Source: Leptobrachium leishanense (lineage: Eukaryota; Chordata; Amphibia; Anura; Megophryidae). From it: a stretch of 64,000 nt of DNA. The stretch covers positions 157,099,322 through 157,163,321 of the forward strand of contig CM019065.1 in the NCBI GenBank assembly GCA_009667805.1, in the 5' to 3' direction. The translations under genes and the position numbers were made by a program. The notes beneath the pieces were generated by a model. It was not told the origin of the DNA, did no database searches, and saw only the letters and a list, made by a program, of their open reading frames with translations. Shown here one piece after another: positions 1-10,678 of the stretch; position 1 is the stretch's first letter, and each line of letters starts with the position of its first letter.

Positions 1-668
1 TCCCAGCAGACTCTGTATCCAGATCAAAGCACAGAACTGTTCCTGGCAGTGATTGTTCTGCAGAAAGAAGGAATCCCAGTGGAGCAGCTTCTCCCCTTCC
101 TGGACAAAATCTGATTGCAGACTGGAGTGGTAAGCTGAAACCTCTCCCCTTGGTTTTACAACAAGGCACTCTGACACTGGTTACTAAAGCAGCAGTCTGA
201 CTTCTCTGATCCCTGGAACACCCCAGCATATTACAAACAAAGTGGATTACAATTATTCTGGGCCCCAACAATGTGCACTACCTACCTATGGTACCATTAG
301 GGAAAAGACTAGGATGGGCCTCAGTATTGTTTGTGGGTGGGTAAACTCATACTGACTCTTGCGTTATTTACTTATTCCACTGCATTATGTTTATTTACAC
401 CGTTACATTTATTTTTGCATAGAGTTTTGCTGTGCAATACAAACTTCTATAATAGACAGCTCTGTGTTGATTTATTGCTTGTTTAAATATGTTCCCAACT
501 GGATCTCACACCCAAAGCCTGGATGTCCAGTTGGGTGGAGGCACTGCCGCAGTCATGTACCCCAACTCCCAGGTAGCGGAGGCTCAGGATCGGCTTGCAG
601 AGCGCTTGAAGGTAACTGAGGTAAAAGACCACAGGGGTATTTGTGGGACTACGCAAAAACCCGTTACA
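1..668 (+). repeat. 5' LTR of Ty3/Gypsy element, left part outside window
   Basis: Matches 10913-11579 almost base for base. I see about three differences: one extra G near 335, a T/C near 271, and G/A near 592. The first ~234 bases of the LTR lie upstream of the window. It ends in CCCGTTACA, like the 3' copy. LTRs are identical at insertion, so this low divergence points to a recent insertion. The 5' flanking target site cannot be seen. Confidence 0.95.
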
Positions 669-670
669 AA

Positions 671-688
671 TGGAGGCACTGCTGAGAT
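671..688 (+). promoter_or_regulatory. candidate primer binding site of the Ty3 element
   Basis: TGGAGGCACTGCTGAGAT starts two bases after the 5' LTR. A TGG start complements the CCA end of a tRNA, as in most LTR elements. I could not assign the tRNA. The proposed gag ATG (687) overlaps its last bases. Confidence 0.5.
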
Positions 689-2065
689 GAATTGGGGTAC
701 AACCAGCAAGGATATATTAATCCCACGGCCCACGCTCTTATTTGCGACAGAATGGGCCCAGCAACAGAAGATACCGTTACACCATGCAGTGATGATATGT
801 CAAGTACCTCCCTACAGCGAGCTGAAGCATGTCACCAAGTGTTTGGAGATTTTACTGGGAATAGAGATTGTTACCATCAGGGATATCTTGCAGGATTTAA
901 ATGGTCAAACTTATATGTTAATATATGCCCATACAGATTTGAGAGGCCGCCAGAGGGCCACAAGCCTACACCTTCTTGGAGCAGCACCCGAAGGATGCCC
1001 CTTAGTGTACGCTCTTTTGGACAAAGAGGAGGGGCATACTCCACAGCAACCCCTCAGTATAAACCTGAGGGATTTTGATGTATCAAGTCATTCCCAGCCT
1101 CGGACCTCTATGTTAGAGAAAACTACCTGGAGATTACCGGTTACACCATTCGAAGTTGGAGCCATTCCAAAACAGACTGTACGATTTTCCAAAGAGCAAG
1201 GGGAAATCAACCCTAAGACCACAGGTCTTGTAGTGGTCTCATCTCCAATATCGCCACAGCCAGACAGCCCCTTCTTGAGTACCACAAATTCAGGGGAAAG
1301 TAACATGGCCGAAATACTACAAAAACTCTCAGAGGCCATAGTAACGGCTACACACACCCACAGCTACCGCAAGCTGAAGGTGTTTTCTGGGAACCAGCCT
1401 GTGCCTGTAGGAGAAGAAACCTTTGAAGCCTGGAAGGATAATGCTTTACAATTACTGGCAGAATGGTCTTGTACTGATATTATAAAGAAACAACGGTTAA
1501 TGGAGAGTCTCCGATCCCCAGCTACAGAAATAATAAGGCTTTACAATGGAGTGAATGCACAAACTACCGCACAGGATTACATTCAAGCTTTGCAAGATGC
1601 TTATGAAAAATCGGAGGACTCTGATGATCTGTTAGTCAAGTTCCTAGCCACCAAGCAGAAGGAGCATGAAAACTCTTCTGACTATATTAATCGATTACAA
1701 CTGCTACTAGGAAAACTATTTCAAAAAGGAGCAGTCACGGCATCTGAGTTGGATACACGACTATCCAAGCAAATTCAGAGGGGAGGCCTTAGCAATGACC
1801 CAGTAATGATTATGTTAAGAGTTAAGCTGGATGATCAAGTTTTGTCCTATTCCACACTGATCAACAAAGCAAAAAGATTGGAGGATCAAATGTCCTCCTC
1901 TCCTTTACGCAAAGGGAATACATTTAAAGCAGCAGAGAAAGAGGATATGGATCTGGAAATTCTTAAAAAGAAGATAGCTGAACTAGAATTATTGTCCAAG
2001 CCAGCGGCAAAAAGGAGAGATTCTTCTCCTCGTAGACAACTCCACAGGGGGACAATGAGAAGATT

Positions 2066-2070
2066 GTTAC
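2066..2070 (+). repeat. target site duplication of the nested LTR element (left)
   Basis: GTTAC lies directly before the TGTCAC start of the nested 5' LTR. The same five bases follow the nested 3' LTR at 6121-6125. A 5-bp duplication is typical of Ty3 integrases. Confidence 0.93.
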
Positions 2071-2713
2071 TGTCACGTCTCGGCCTTGCCCCCTGCTGGT
2101 GGTAGCAGGGATTCCTGTTTGTTTTTGTTTTCAGGCTGCAGGCCATCTGTTGGGCTTATTGGTCTGCGGTCACATGACCTGTTCTGCCCTATATGTAGGA
2201 CCAGGATTCCCCTTGATCCTTGGACCAGGATAGTCTTTCTTGCCTAGTCCCTGTGTGCTGGTTAACTTTGATATTCTGTGTATGACCTCTGGCTCATGTG
2301 TTTAGGATCTCTCTCTTGTCTGACCCCTCAAGTTATGATATTCCGTGTATGACCTTTGACTCTTGTATTAGGATCTCTCTCTTCTCTGACCCCTCAAGTT
2401 ATGATATTCCGTGTATGACCTTTGGCTCTTGTATTTGGATCTCTCTTCTGTCTGTCCCCTGTACTGTACCGTGCTTATTTATCCGTGTATACCTGCATTC
2501 ATTGTATGTCTGGTTTATGTTTTATACACCTTGCAGACCTAGTCTAGTTAGTATTTCGAGACCACCTTTCAAGGATCTCAGTCAGGGCTTCGTGATCTTT
2601 CTAATTCCTGTAATATCCTGGTTTGTTCCCTGGAATCTGTATACCTGCCCTTAAGGCTTCAATCTCTGCAGATTGGGGGCTCCCCATCACCCTATAGGGG
2701 GCTCACCGTTACA
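2071..2713 (+). repeat. 5' LTR of nested element
   Basis: 643 bp, TG...CA ends. It contains imperfect tandem copies of a roughly 60-bp segment (around 2300-2450, GGATCTCTCT and TCAAGTTATGATATTC). It lacks the 153-bp internal duplication of the 3' LTR and shows only a few other differences. Confidence 0.92.
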
Positions 2714-2745
2714 TTATCCTGGTCCCATAATAGAAGCTGGCAGGT

Positions 2746-5244
2746 ATGTCTCATATGTATGAAGCTGTATTGAACTTGGTGCTTGCTATGCTGAAAGAGC
2801 TGCAGAGGTTAATGGAGGCTCTGAGCCTATCACCTGCTGCAGCTAACGATGCAGCACCACCCTGCACTACTTGCAAACCCATGTCTGAGAAGGAAAGACG
2901 CAGGTTGTATGGTCTCTGTTTTTATTGTGCAGATCCAAATCACACTATTGAACATTGTGTATTAAAACCTGTTAAGCAATGGCAGGGGAACCATGTATCC
3001 AGGTATCGCTATGGAGGTACTGGTGTGTCCTCCATAGGCATCCAGACTGGCAGAATAGCCACCTCAAATCTGTTGAATCATGGGATCACTATGCCCTCAT
3101 CTCACAGTGAGGTTGCAGTGTCTCCGGTTGGGAATACTATGCCAGCCATGTCTGTATCCACTGGCACGCTGCCAGCCATGTCTGTATCCACTGGCATGCT
3201 GCCAGCCATGTCTGTATCCACTGGCATGCTGCCAGCCATGTCTGTATCCACTGGCACGCTGCCAGCCATGTCTGTATCCACTGGCACGCTGCCAGCCATG
3301 TCTGTATCCACTGGCACGCTGCCAGCCATGTCTGTATCCACTGGCACGCTGCCAGCCATGTCTGCGTCCCCTGGCATGAAGCCAGCCATGTCTGTGTCCA
3401 CTGGCACGCTGCCAGCCATGTCTGTATCCACTGGCATGCTGCCAGCCATGTCTATATCCACTGGAACGCTGCCAGCCATGTCTGTATCTACTGGCACGAT
3501 GCCAGCCATGTCTGCTTCCCCTGGCACGAAGCCAGCCATGTCTGCTTCCCCTGGCACGAAGCCAGCCATGTCTGCTTCCCCTGGCACGAAGCCAGCCATG
3601 TCTGTTCCCACTGGCAATGAAAAGCCAGCCATGTCTGTATCTACTGGCACGAAGCCAGCCATGTCTGCGTCCCCTGGCATGAAGCCAGCCATGTCTGTTC
3701 CCACTGGCAATGAAATGCCAGCCATGTCTGTATCTACTGGCACGATGCCAGCCATGTCTGCTTCCCCTGGCACGGTGCCAGCCATGTCTGCTTCCCCTGG
3801 CACGATGCCAGCCATGTCTGCTTCCCCTGGCACGAAGCCAGCCATGTCTGCTTCCCCTGGCACGAAGCCAGCCATGTCTGTATCTACTGGCACGAAGCCA
3901 GCCATGTCTGTTCCCACTGGCAATGAAAAGCCAGCCATGTCTGTATCTACTGGCACGATGCCAGCCATGTCTGCTTCCCCTGGCACGAAGCCAGCCATGT
4001 CTGCTTCCCCTGGCACGAAGCCAGCCATGTCTGCTTCCCCTGGCACGAAGCCAGCCATGTCTGCTTCCCCTGGCACGAAGCCAGCCATGTCTGTTTCCCC
4101 TGGCACGAAGCCAGCCATGTCGGGTACTGACAATATGTCATTCGTGATGCCTGAGACTGACACCTTGCCAGTGGTGTCCGGGACAAGCTGTATGTCAGCA
4201 ATGACAGCTGCGCCCATGTTAGGCGAGACAGCTGCACCCAGGTTTGATGAGACAGCTGTGGCCACGTTTTGTTATGAGGCCGACGTGCCTGGATTGGCAC
4301 ATGAGACCACTGTGCCCTTGCCCCACAGTGAGTCCAGTGTTGTCCCCACCATTGTCAAGCCTTGTGAGGTGGTCACCAAGTCTACATCTTGCTCAAAGAG
4401 AAGACAGGAAAAGTTGATCAACCCTAGCCAATCTGGTTTTGAAACTTCCACGCTCTGTTCTGGTTCCAGTAATACTACACCCTCTAAGTCCGAGGTTGCC
4501 TTACTCCGCACAGTAATCAGGGAAATCCGGCAAGCTGGTGGTTTGAAGGGTACTATGATCCCCAAATCACATTGTGTTCCCAAGGGATATATACGGACGC
4601 CCTCTGGCTCTTTGATGCGTGAGACGCACTGGGTAGTGCTCCAGAGACACCCTGGCATTCTGCAAGGGCTGTTGGAAGAGTCTGATTCAGATGATCCACA
4701 ATATACTCCTCCTGGGGAGAGGTGTAAGACTGTTGTGGCGCCAACTGTACCATGTCCTGGTGATGTCCCATATCCCAAGAGTTTACCAGTCATGCACACA
4801 CCCTGTACTGTATCGGTCGGGGCCATGTCTAATGGCAAGGTCATTGTCTCTGGGGTGGACAGTAAGTCCACTGTGTCTAGTGGTTCCACTGTGAGATGTA
4901 ATATACTATCTCAGGGCAAGACTACTGTCACTGGATCTGGCAGTACCTCTATTGCCTCTATGTTCTATGGTGTGGACAGAACTCCTAGATCACTGCCCAG
5001 GAGACGCAAGGTGACTAACCGTAACCAACCTGGGACTGATCATTCACTCCGTTCAAGGTCCAAGGTACTCATGACGTCGGACCCTCGGGTACGAGACTCT
5101 AGCCCGGTTGCCGAGGGTTGTGTACGGGCCTCTAATGGTGCAGTGATCTGCAGAGAGGACCTGGGGGTTTATGAAAGAGCTTTGCTTGCTCAGGCACATA
5201 CTGACTACTCTGAGTCTGAGTGGGATTCCAATGGGTACTGGTGA
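2746..5244 (+). CDS. zinc-knuckle protein with a 10-residue repeat array (nested LTR element)
   Basis: An 832-residue ORF filling the interior of the nested LTR element. Residues ~43-73 contain a CCHC knuckle (CFYCADPNHTIEHC, spacing C-X2-C-X4-H-X4-C), the nucleic-acid-binding signature of Gag nucleocapsids. From about residue 130 to 460 there are some 32 copies of a ten-residue unit, PAMSVSTGTL or PAMSASPGTK, with a few 11-residue PAMSVPTGNEK variants. A non-repetitive Ser/Thr-rich C-terminal part of about 370 residues follows. I do not recognise it. No capsid, protease or polymerase motif is visible. The ATG at 2746 is the first in frame, 33 bases after the LTR. It is most simply a highly modified Gag-like protein, or the tail of one. 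Function is unknown. Confidence 0.7.
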   Translation: MSHMYEAVLNLVLAMLKELQRLMEALSLSPAAANDAAPPCTTCKPMSEKERRRLYGLCFYCADPNHTIEHCVLKPVKQWQGNHVSRYRYGGTGVSSIGIQTGRIATSNLLNHGITMPSSHSEVAVSPVGNTMPAMSVSTGTLPAMSVSTGMLPAMSVSTGMLPAMSVSTGTLPAMSVSTGTLPAMSVSTGTLPAMSVSTGTLPAMSASPGMKPAMSVSTGTLPAMSVSTGMLPAMSISTGTLPAMSVSTGTMPAMSASPGTKPAMSASPGTKPAMSASPGTKPAMSVPTGNEKPAMSVSTGTKPAMSASPGMKPAMSVPTGNEMPAMSVSTGTMPAMSASPGTVPAMSASPGTMPAMSASPGTKPAMSASPGTKPAMSVSTGTKPAMSVPTGNEKPAMSVSTGTMPAMSASPGTKPAMSASPGTKPAMSASPGTKPAMSASPGTKPAMSVSPGTKPAMSGTDNMSFVMPETDTLPVVSGTSCMSAMTAAPMLGETAAPRFDETAVATFCYEADVPGLAHETTVPLPHSESSVVPTIVKPCEVVTKSTSCSKRRQEKLINPSQSGFETSTLCSGSSNTTPSKSEVALLRTVIREIRQAGGLKGTMIPKSHCVPKGYIRTPSGSLMRETHWVVLQRHPGILQGLLEESDSDDPQYTPPGERCKTVVAPTVPCPGDVPYPKSLPVMHTPCTVSVGAMSNGKVIVSGVDSKSTVSSGSTVRCNILSQGKTTVTGSGSTSIASMFYGVDRTPRSLPRRRKVTNRNQPGTDHSLRSRSKVLMTSDPRVRDSSPVAEGCVRASNGAVICREDLGVYERALLAQAHTDYSESEWDSNGYW
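3139..4115 (+). repeat. 30-bp minisatellite inside the nested element ORF
   Basis: About 32 tandem copies of a 30-bp unit (core GCCAGCCATGTCTG). Several copies are 33 bp, so the length stays a multiple of three. Two subtypes alternate in runs, one GTATCCACTGGCACGCT and one CTTCCCCTGGCACGAA. Because the unit is divisible by three, other frames, including an antisense frame, are also open through the array. Those are shadows. Confidence 0.95.
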
Positions 5245-5310
5245 CTGTTGGACTTATCCATTTTCATGCCATCCATGTTTTCTTTCTTGGGTGCCCAGGA
5301 GGTCACCCGT

Positions 5311-5324
5311 AAGGGAGGGGGTTA
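5311..5324 (+). promoter_or_regulatory. polypurine tract of nested LTR element
   Basis: AAGGGAGGGGGTTA abuts the TGTCACG start of the 3' LTR at 5325. This is the usual site for plus-strand priming. Confidence 0.8.
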
Positions 5325-6120
5325 TGTCACGTCTCGGCCTTGCCCCCTGCTGGTGGTAGCAGGGATTCCTGTTTGTTTTTGTTTTCAGGCTGCAGGCCAT
5401 CTGTTGGGCTTATTGGTCTGCGGTCACATGACCTGTTCTGCCCTATATGTAGGACCAGGATTCCCCTTGATCCTTGGACCAGGATAGTCTTTCTTGCCTA
5501 GTCCCTGTGTGCTGGTTAACTTTGATATTCTGTGTATGACCTCTGGCTCATGTGTTTAGGATCTCTCTCTTGTCTGACCCCTCAAGTTATGATATTCCAT
5601 GTATGACCTTTGGCTCTTGTATTAGGATCTCTCTCTTCTCTGACCCCTCAAGTTATGATATTCCGTGTATGACCTTTGGCTCTTGTATTTGGATCTCTCT
5701 TCTGTCTGTCCCCTGTACTGTACCGTGCTTATTTATCCGTGTATACCTGCATTCATTGTATGTCTGGTTTATGTTTTATACACCTTGCAGACCTAGCATA
5801 GTTAGTATTTCGAGACCACCTTTCAAGGATCTCAGTCAGGGTTTAGGGATCTTTTTAGTTTCTGTTAATATCTTGGTTTGTTCCCTGGAATCTGTATACC
5901 TGCATTCATTGTATGTCTGGTTTATGTTTTATTCACCTTGCAGACCTAGCTTAGTTACTATTTCGAGACCACCTTTCAAGGATCTCAGTCAGGGCTTCGT
6001 GATCTTTCTAATTCCTGTAATATCCTGGTTTGTTCCCTGGAATCTGTATACCTGCCCTTAAGGCTTCAATCTCTGCAGATTGGGGGCTCCCCATCACCCT
6101 ATAGGGGGCTCACCATTACA
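5325..6120 (+). repeat. 3' LTR of nested element, with internal duplication
   Basis: 796 bp against 643 bp for the 5' copy. The extra ~153 bp is a direct repeat of the stretch from GTATACCTGCATTCATTG to the CGAGACCACCTTTCAAGG region (copies near 5740-5890 and 5895-6045). Followed by target duplication GTTAC at 6121-6125. Confidence 0.92.
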
Positions 6121-6159
6121 GTTACCTGAGGATTCGTCCCCCCAAGGAAGCTGTTTTAA

Positions 6160-8925
6160 ATGTGGAAAATTAGGGCACTTCAAGCGGAGTGTCCCACCAA
6201 TTCATCAGAGACAGATGTCGAAGTGCTAGCTATTGGACTAGAGAATGCCTCCGCTTCCAGTGTTTCTAAGAAAAGTAAGAAAGATCATATATCTGTGGGA
6301 GCCAAGATCGGGCCCAAATCAATCATACACCTGCAAATAGAGGGTATTTATGCATCTGCCTTGCTAGATACTGGATCTCAGGTCACCATCATTTATAGAG
6401 ACTTCTATGATCATCATTTAAGCCATATTCCTCTGGAGCCTGCGGGAGAGTTGCAGTTGTGGGGAGTGGGATCTCAGGCTCAATCTGTACAGGGATGCAT
6501 AAGGGTTACTGTAACCATCCCACAATTAAACACAGGAATGATCTGTCCTATGGAATTGGAAGCTCTTATATGCCCAGTGGAAAGAAAACCATGTGCTCCA
6601 ATTATTCTGGGTACCAATGCAAGAATTGTGCAGGACATGTTCAGGACCTATCTTTCTGAAGTGGGAGATGTATCTCTAGCACGACTAATGGAGGTCAGCC
6701 CTGTTTTAGGAAAGGAGTGTCGTCGACTAGCCCTACAAGCTAAACCTGGGTCATGCTATTACTCAGGAAAAGAGTCTGTATTTCTGAAGCCTGGAGAAAC
6801 CAAGACTCTACGAGCCATAGCTTCTATGCATCATGAAATATCAGGAGGAACCAGGCAATACCTAGTTGAGTCCTTGACTGAGGAGGATACGAAAAATGGA
6901 TGGACCCTCATACCTGAAGTGAAAGATTGGCGGAATCACTGGTGTAAAGATTTCCCCGTAATGATACAGAATTTCACACCTACAGAGGTCAGAATTGATC
7001 GTCACCAGAAGATTGGCGTAATTCACTTGATAGAGCAGGTATCTTCAGTAATGTCCATGAAAGCAGAACTGGGGAGTAACCTTGAAGGATGTATAGATTT
7101 TGATCTGGAAGATTCTCCTTTACCACAAGAATGGAAAGATAGACTCCGATCCAAACTAATTACAAGAGAGGAAGTCTTCTCCAGGGAAGAATTGGATGTG
7201 GGATGCGCAAGAAGTGCCACACATGCTATTAGACTTTCTAACTCAACTCCTTTCAGGGAGAGATCAAGGAGAATACCCCCGCGAGATGTGGAGGATGTCC
7301 GTGATATATTACAACGGATGGAAGAATCTGGTATTATTAAAGAGTCCAGAAGCCCATATGCCTCACCCATAGTGATAGTTAGGAAAAAGAATGGCACAGT
7401 TCGGCTCTGCATAGACTATCGCACTCTGAATAAGAGAACAGTGCCAGATCAGTACACACTACCACGGATAGAAGATCTGTTAAATGCCCTTTCTGGAAGC
7501 CAGTGGTTTAGTGTTCTTGACTTGAGATCTGGGTATTATCAAGTTCCGCTGAATGAGGAAGATCAGGAAAAGACAGCCTTCATCTGCCCTTTGGGGTTCT
7601 ATGAGTTTACTAGGATGCCTCAAGGAATCACAGGAGCTCCTGCCACATTCCAAAGGCTAATGGAAAAGACTGTGGGGGATATGAATCCCAAGGAGTGCCT
7701 AGTGTATCTGGATGACCTCATAGTGTTCGGAAGGACCCCGGAAGAACACGAACAGCGATTACTGAAAGTGCTGGATCGACTCCAAGCAGAGGGTCTGAAA
7801 TTATCATTAGACAAATGTCGATTTGCACGGGACTCTGTCACATATATAGGTCATATCGTTTCTGCAGAAGGAGTAGCAACGGACCCGGCCAAAATTGAAG
7901 CAGTGGTGAATTGGCCTAGGCCAGATACCATCAGTGAGCTACGTTCATTCCTAGGGTTCTGTGGTTATTACCGAAGGTTCGTGAAGGACTACTCGAAGAT
8001 TGCTCGAGAGTTACATAATTTGTTAAAGGTTACCTCTGTTATAGAAGGTGCTAAGGTACCCAGTCCTAAAGACTCCTTCGGAAACAAATGGACTTCAGGA
8101 TGTGAAGAAGCCTTTTTAACCTTGAAGGAAAGACTTACAGAAGCCCCAGTCTTAGCGTATGCAGACCCGGAGAAGCAGTATGTGCTCCATGTCGATGCCA
8201 GTATGGAGGCCCTAGGGGGTGTATTACATCAAAGCTACCCAGAAGGGTTAAGACCCGTGGCATACATAAGCAGAAGTCTAACTGGTGCAGAGAAAAACTA
8301 TCCAGTCCACAAGCTAGAATTCTTGGCTCTTAAGTGGGCAATTGTAGACAAATTGCATGACTATTTATATGGTACAACATTTGAAGTAAGGACAGATAAT
8401 AATCCACTTACATATATTCAAACTACGGCTAAGCTAGATGCCACAGGACACAGGTGGCTGGCAGCGTTGTCGAGCTATAATTTCAGCCTTAAATACAAGC
8501 CAGGCCCCAAGAATGTCAGTGCAGATGCTCTGTCTCGCAGACCTGGACTGCTTCCTCATGAAGAAAAGGAAGAATGGGAAGAAATTCCTGGGCCAGGGGT
8601 AGGGGCTTTTTGCCACACCTATGTAGTGGCCGAGAAACAGGAGGAGTTCTCTGACCTTAGAGGAATAGATTCCATCAGTTACTCCTCAGAAGCAGTACCA
8701 GAGATATTTTGTGCTCCAGTCATCCTTCAACATTGGTCTCAAATAACCAATGAAGAAAAAAAGAAAGCCCAATCACAGGATTGGTATATAGGGACAGTCC
8801 TCAAGGCGATGAGAGTTAAGAATCCTAAATTGCTGAGCTCCCTTCCAATAGGACAAAGAGACGTGTACCGGAGAGAGTGGAGTAAACTACATCTGGGGAA
8901 GATGGGATCCTTTATAGAATTTTGA
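6160..8925 (+). pseudogene. pol: Ty3/Gypsy Pol part 1: protease, reverse transcriptase, RNase H
   Basis: 921 codons, counted from the first ATG of the open frame. The true pol start is probably inside the knuckle region, by fusion or frameshift from gag. An aspartic protease is seen at ALLDTGSQVT (Asp-Thr-Gly at residues 70-72). Reverse transcriptase has the catalytic YLDD at residues 516-519 and upstream LCIDYRTLN. RNase H has HVDAS at about 677 and RTDNNPLTY. The frame stops at 8923-8925, just before the integrase, while the integrase continues in the -1 frame. That is consistent with one base lost in the G run at 8895-8898. Apart from these shifts the domains look intact. Confidence 0.92.
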
Positions 8926-10538
8926 AATACCATGACCACCCAGGTCGAAAGCAGCTGGTACTACCTCATAGATACCGGGGAATAGTCATGAGAGCTCTCC
9001 ATGATCAACATGGTCATCTTGGAGTTGACAAAACCTACGGACTGATACAAGACCGGTTCTATTGGCCTCGTATGAGGGAATGTGTTGAACATTATGTGAA
9101 AACCTGCAGAAGATGTATTCAGAGAAAGACCCTACCTGTGAGAGCTGCCCCTATGGGCCACCTTAAAAGCACAGGGCCCCTGGATCTTGTGTGCATGGAC
9201 TATCTATGTATTGAGAATGATACTACTGGAATCGGGAATGTTCTAGTGGTTACAGATCATTTTACCAGATACGCTCAGGCCTTTCCTACTAAAGACCAGA
9301 AGGCTGTGACCGTAGCTAAAGTCCTGTGGCAGAAGTATTTCATGCACTACGGTCTACCCAATCGAATACATTCTGATCAAGGTAGAGACTTTGAGAGCAA
9401 GTTGATCAAAGAGCTGCTGGATATGTTGCAGGTTCAGAAGTCCAGAACAACACCCTACCACCCAGAGGGTGATGCTCAGCCTGAGCGTTTTAATAGGACC
9501 CTCCTAGATATGCTTGGGACTCTGAAAACAGTGGAGAAGCGGTCTTGGAGTAAGCACGTGGAAACCATGGTCCACGCATATAATTGCACAAGAAATGAGT
9601 CTACAGGATTTTCACCCTACTTCCTGATGTTTGGAAGGGAAGCTAGACTACCAATAGATGTCCGGATGGGGGTGTCCCCTGATGGGACAACTTCAAGCTC
9701 ACACTCCCATTATGTGAGGACCCTCAAGCAAAACCTCCACAGGGCCTATGAGTTGGCTACTCAAGCTACGACAAGAATGGAGGAGCGGAACAAGAGAAGA
9801 TACGATACCAAAGTCAAGTATCGGGAAATACAAGCAGGCGATAAGGTTCTACTGCGGAATCTAGGGGTGCTTGGAAAACACAAATTAGCAGACAGATGGA
9901 AGGATACTCTGTTCGAAGTTGTGTCTAAGCTAAAAGGACTGCCAGTGTACAACATAAAAGGGCCTGAAGGACGGATAAAGGCTTGGCATAGGAACCATCT
10001 ACTACCGGTAGCCTATACAGATGATGAGGAAGAGCGTAGTAGTGAATTGGAGGAAAGCACAGCAGCGAGTCCTGAAAATGGGTCAGAGGAGACCTCAGAG
10101 ACTCCCACAGCTGATGATCAGTGGTGGTCTCCCCATACTGAGAGAACACAGAATTTGTCTCCTACCCCTGTGGCACCTCAGAGAGTTAAAACCCCTCTTA
10201 TGTCAAACAGTCCTCCATCTTTGAACCCAGAAAGCCCGTGCTTTGTGCCTGGGACCACCGTCAGAGACTCTCGATTTATGGGAGAGCCAGGGCCTCAAGC
10301 CACTGGTGACCTCCCCAACTACAGGGCAGGAGCCGAAGCTTCCCAGGCACAGTCAGAAAGTGCTCTTCCCCAGCGACTTCCAAGACACAGCACCAGGGTA
10401 CGGCAGCCTCCTACAGCCTTGGTTTATGATCATATAGGAGAACCTAGCTATGCTCCAGTGACACAGGCATCATGTAAAATGACCACCTTTCTCCATGCGC
10501 TAGCTGAAATCGTAAATGAAAATCATTCTCTGTTTTAG
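8922..10538 (+). pseudogene. pol: Ty3/Gypsy Pol part 2: integrase
   Basis: Continues Pol after the frame break near 8895. The zinc-binding HHCC region is seen as HDQHGHLG followed by CRRC. The catalytic core has Asp93 (CMDYL), Asp152 (HSDQGRDF) and Glu188 (QPERFNR); the D-E spacing of 35 is the classic retroviral/Ty3 value. A C-terminal segment (AGDKVLLRN ... HRNHLLPV) fits the GPY/F-type region. A Ser/Pro/Glu-rich tail of ~170 residues follows, and no chromodomain is evident. The ATG at 8922 is not the natural start; it follows the frame change. Confidence 0.92.
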
Positions 10539-10667
10539 CGTAGTTGGCCAGCTAGGATGTCATTGTATTAGCTAGCACTGTTATTGTAGGCTTTTATAAA
10601 TGTTTAATACGGTTTGGTTTTGATCGCTTCCTGTCCAGGACTTGCCAGTGGGAGGCAAGTTATTTTC

Positions 10668-10678
10668 AAAGGGGAACA
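10668..10678 (+). promoter_or_regulatory. polypurine tract of Ty3 element
   Basis: AAAGGGGAACA directly precedes the TGTAACC start of the 3' LTR. Confidence 0.8.

Larger units (their letters stand above)
2071..6120 (+). mobile_element. nested non-autonomous LTR retrotransposon
   Basis: An LTR element inserted inside the Gag ORF of the Ty3 element. It has LTRs at 2071-2713 and 5325-6120, each starting TGTCACG and ending TTACA. The 5-bp duplication GTTAC flanks it, and a polypurine tract AAGGGAGGGGGTTA precedes the 3' LTR. The 2.6-kb interior holds one long ORF and no protease, RT or integrase, so it must have been moved by another element's enzymes. Removing it with one copy of GTTAC restores continuity of the host Gag frame. 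Confidence 0.93.
687..6229 (+). pseudogene. gag: PNMA-like Gag of the Ty3 element, split by a nested LTR element
   Basis: Structural protein of the Ty3 element. Reading is open from 687 (and upstream into the LTR) to 2070, is interrupted by the 2071-6120 insertion, and resumes in the same frame at 6126. The N-terminal ~100 residues (a WAQQQK segment, then HAVMICQVPP) resemble the RRM-like region of PNMA proteins. Residues after about 225 (KLKVFSGNQPVP, EETFEAWKD, MESLRSPATEIIRLY) match the PNMA/Ty3 capsid. At 6152 a CCHC zinc knuckle begins (CFKCGKLGHFKR), but the fourth ligand is out of frame. The gag frame then stops at 6227-6229 while pol is open in the -1 frame. This could be a one-base loss at 6186-6187 or a programmed shift; no convincing slippery heptamer is visible. 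The PNMA link is by eye, and the family's descent from Ty3 Gag is established knowledge. Confidence 0.85.

Noticed and set aside
3102..4265. Long antisense open frame (DMAGSVPVDT repeats) opposite the nested ORF
   Set aside because: It is the mirror of a 30-bp repeat that is divisible by three; no start context or domain.
6150..6200. Programmed -1 frameshift between gag and pol, as in some PNMA/PEG10 genes
   Set aside because: No proper XXXYYYZ site in the zero frame, and the shift falls in the middle of the zinc knuckle, so a one-base loss is simpler. Not fully excluded.
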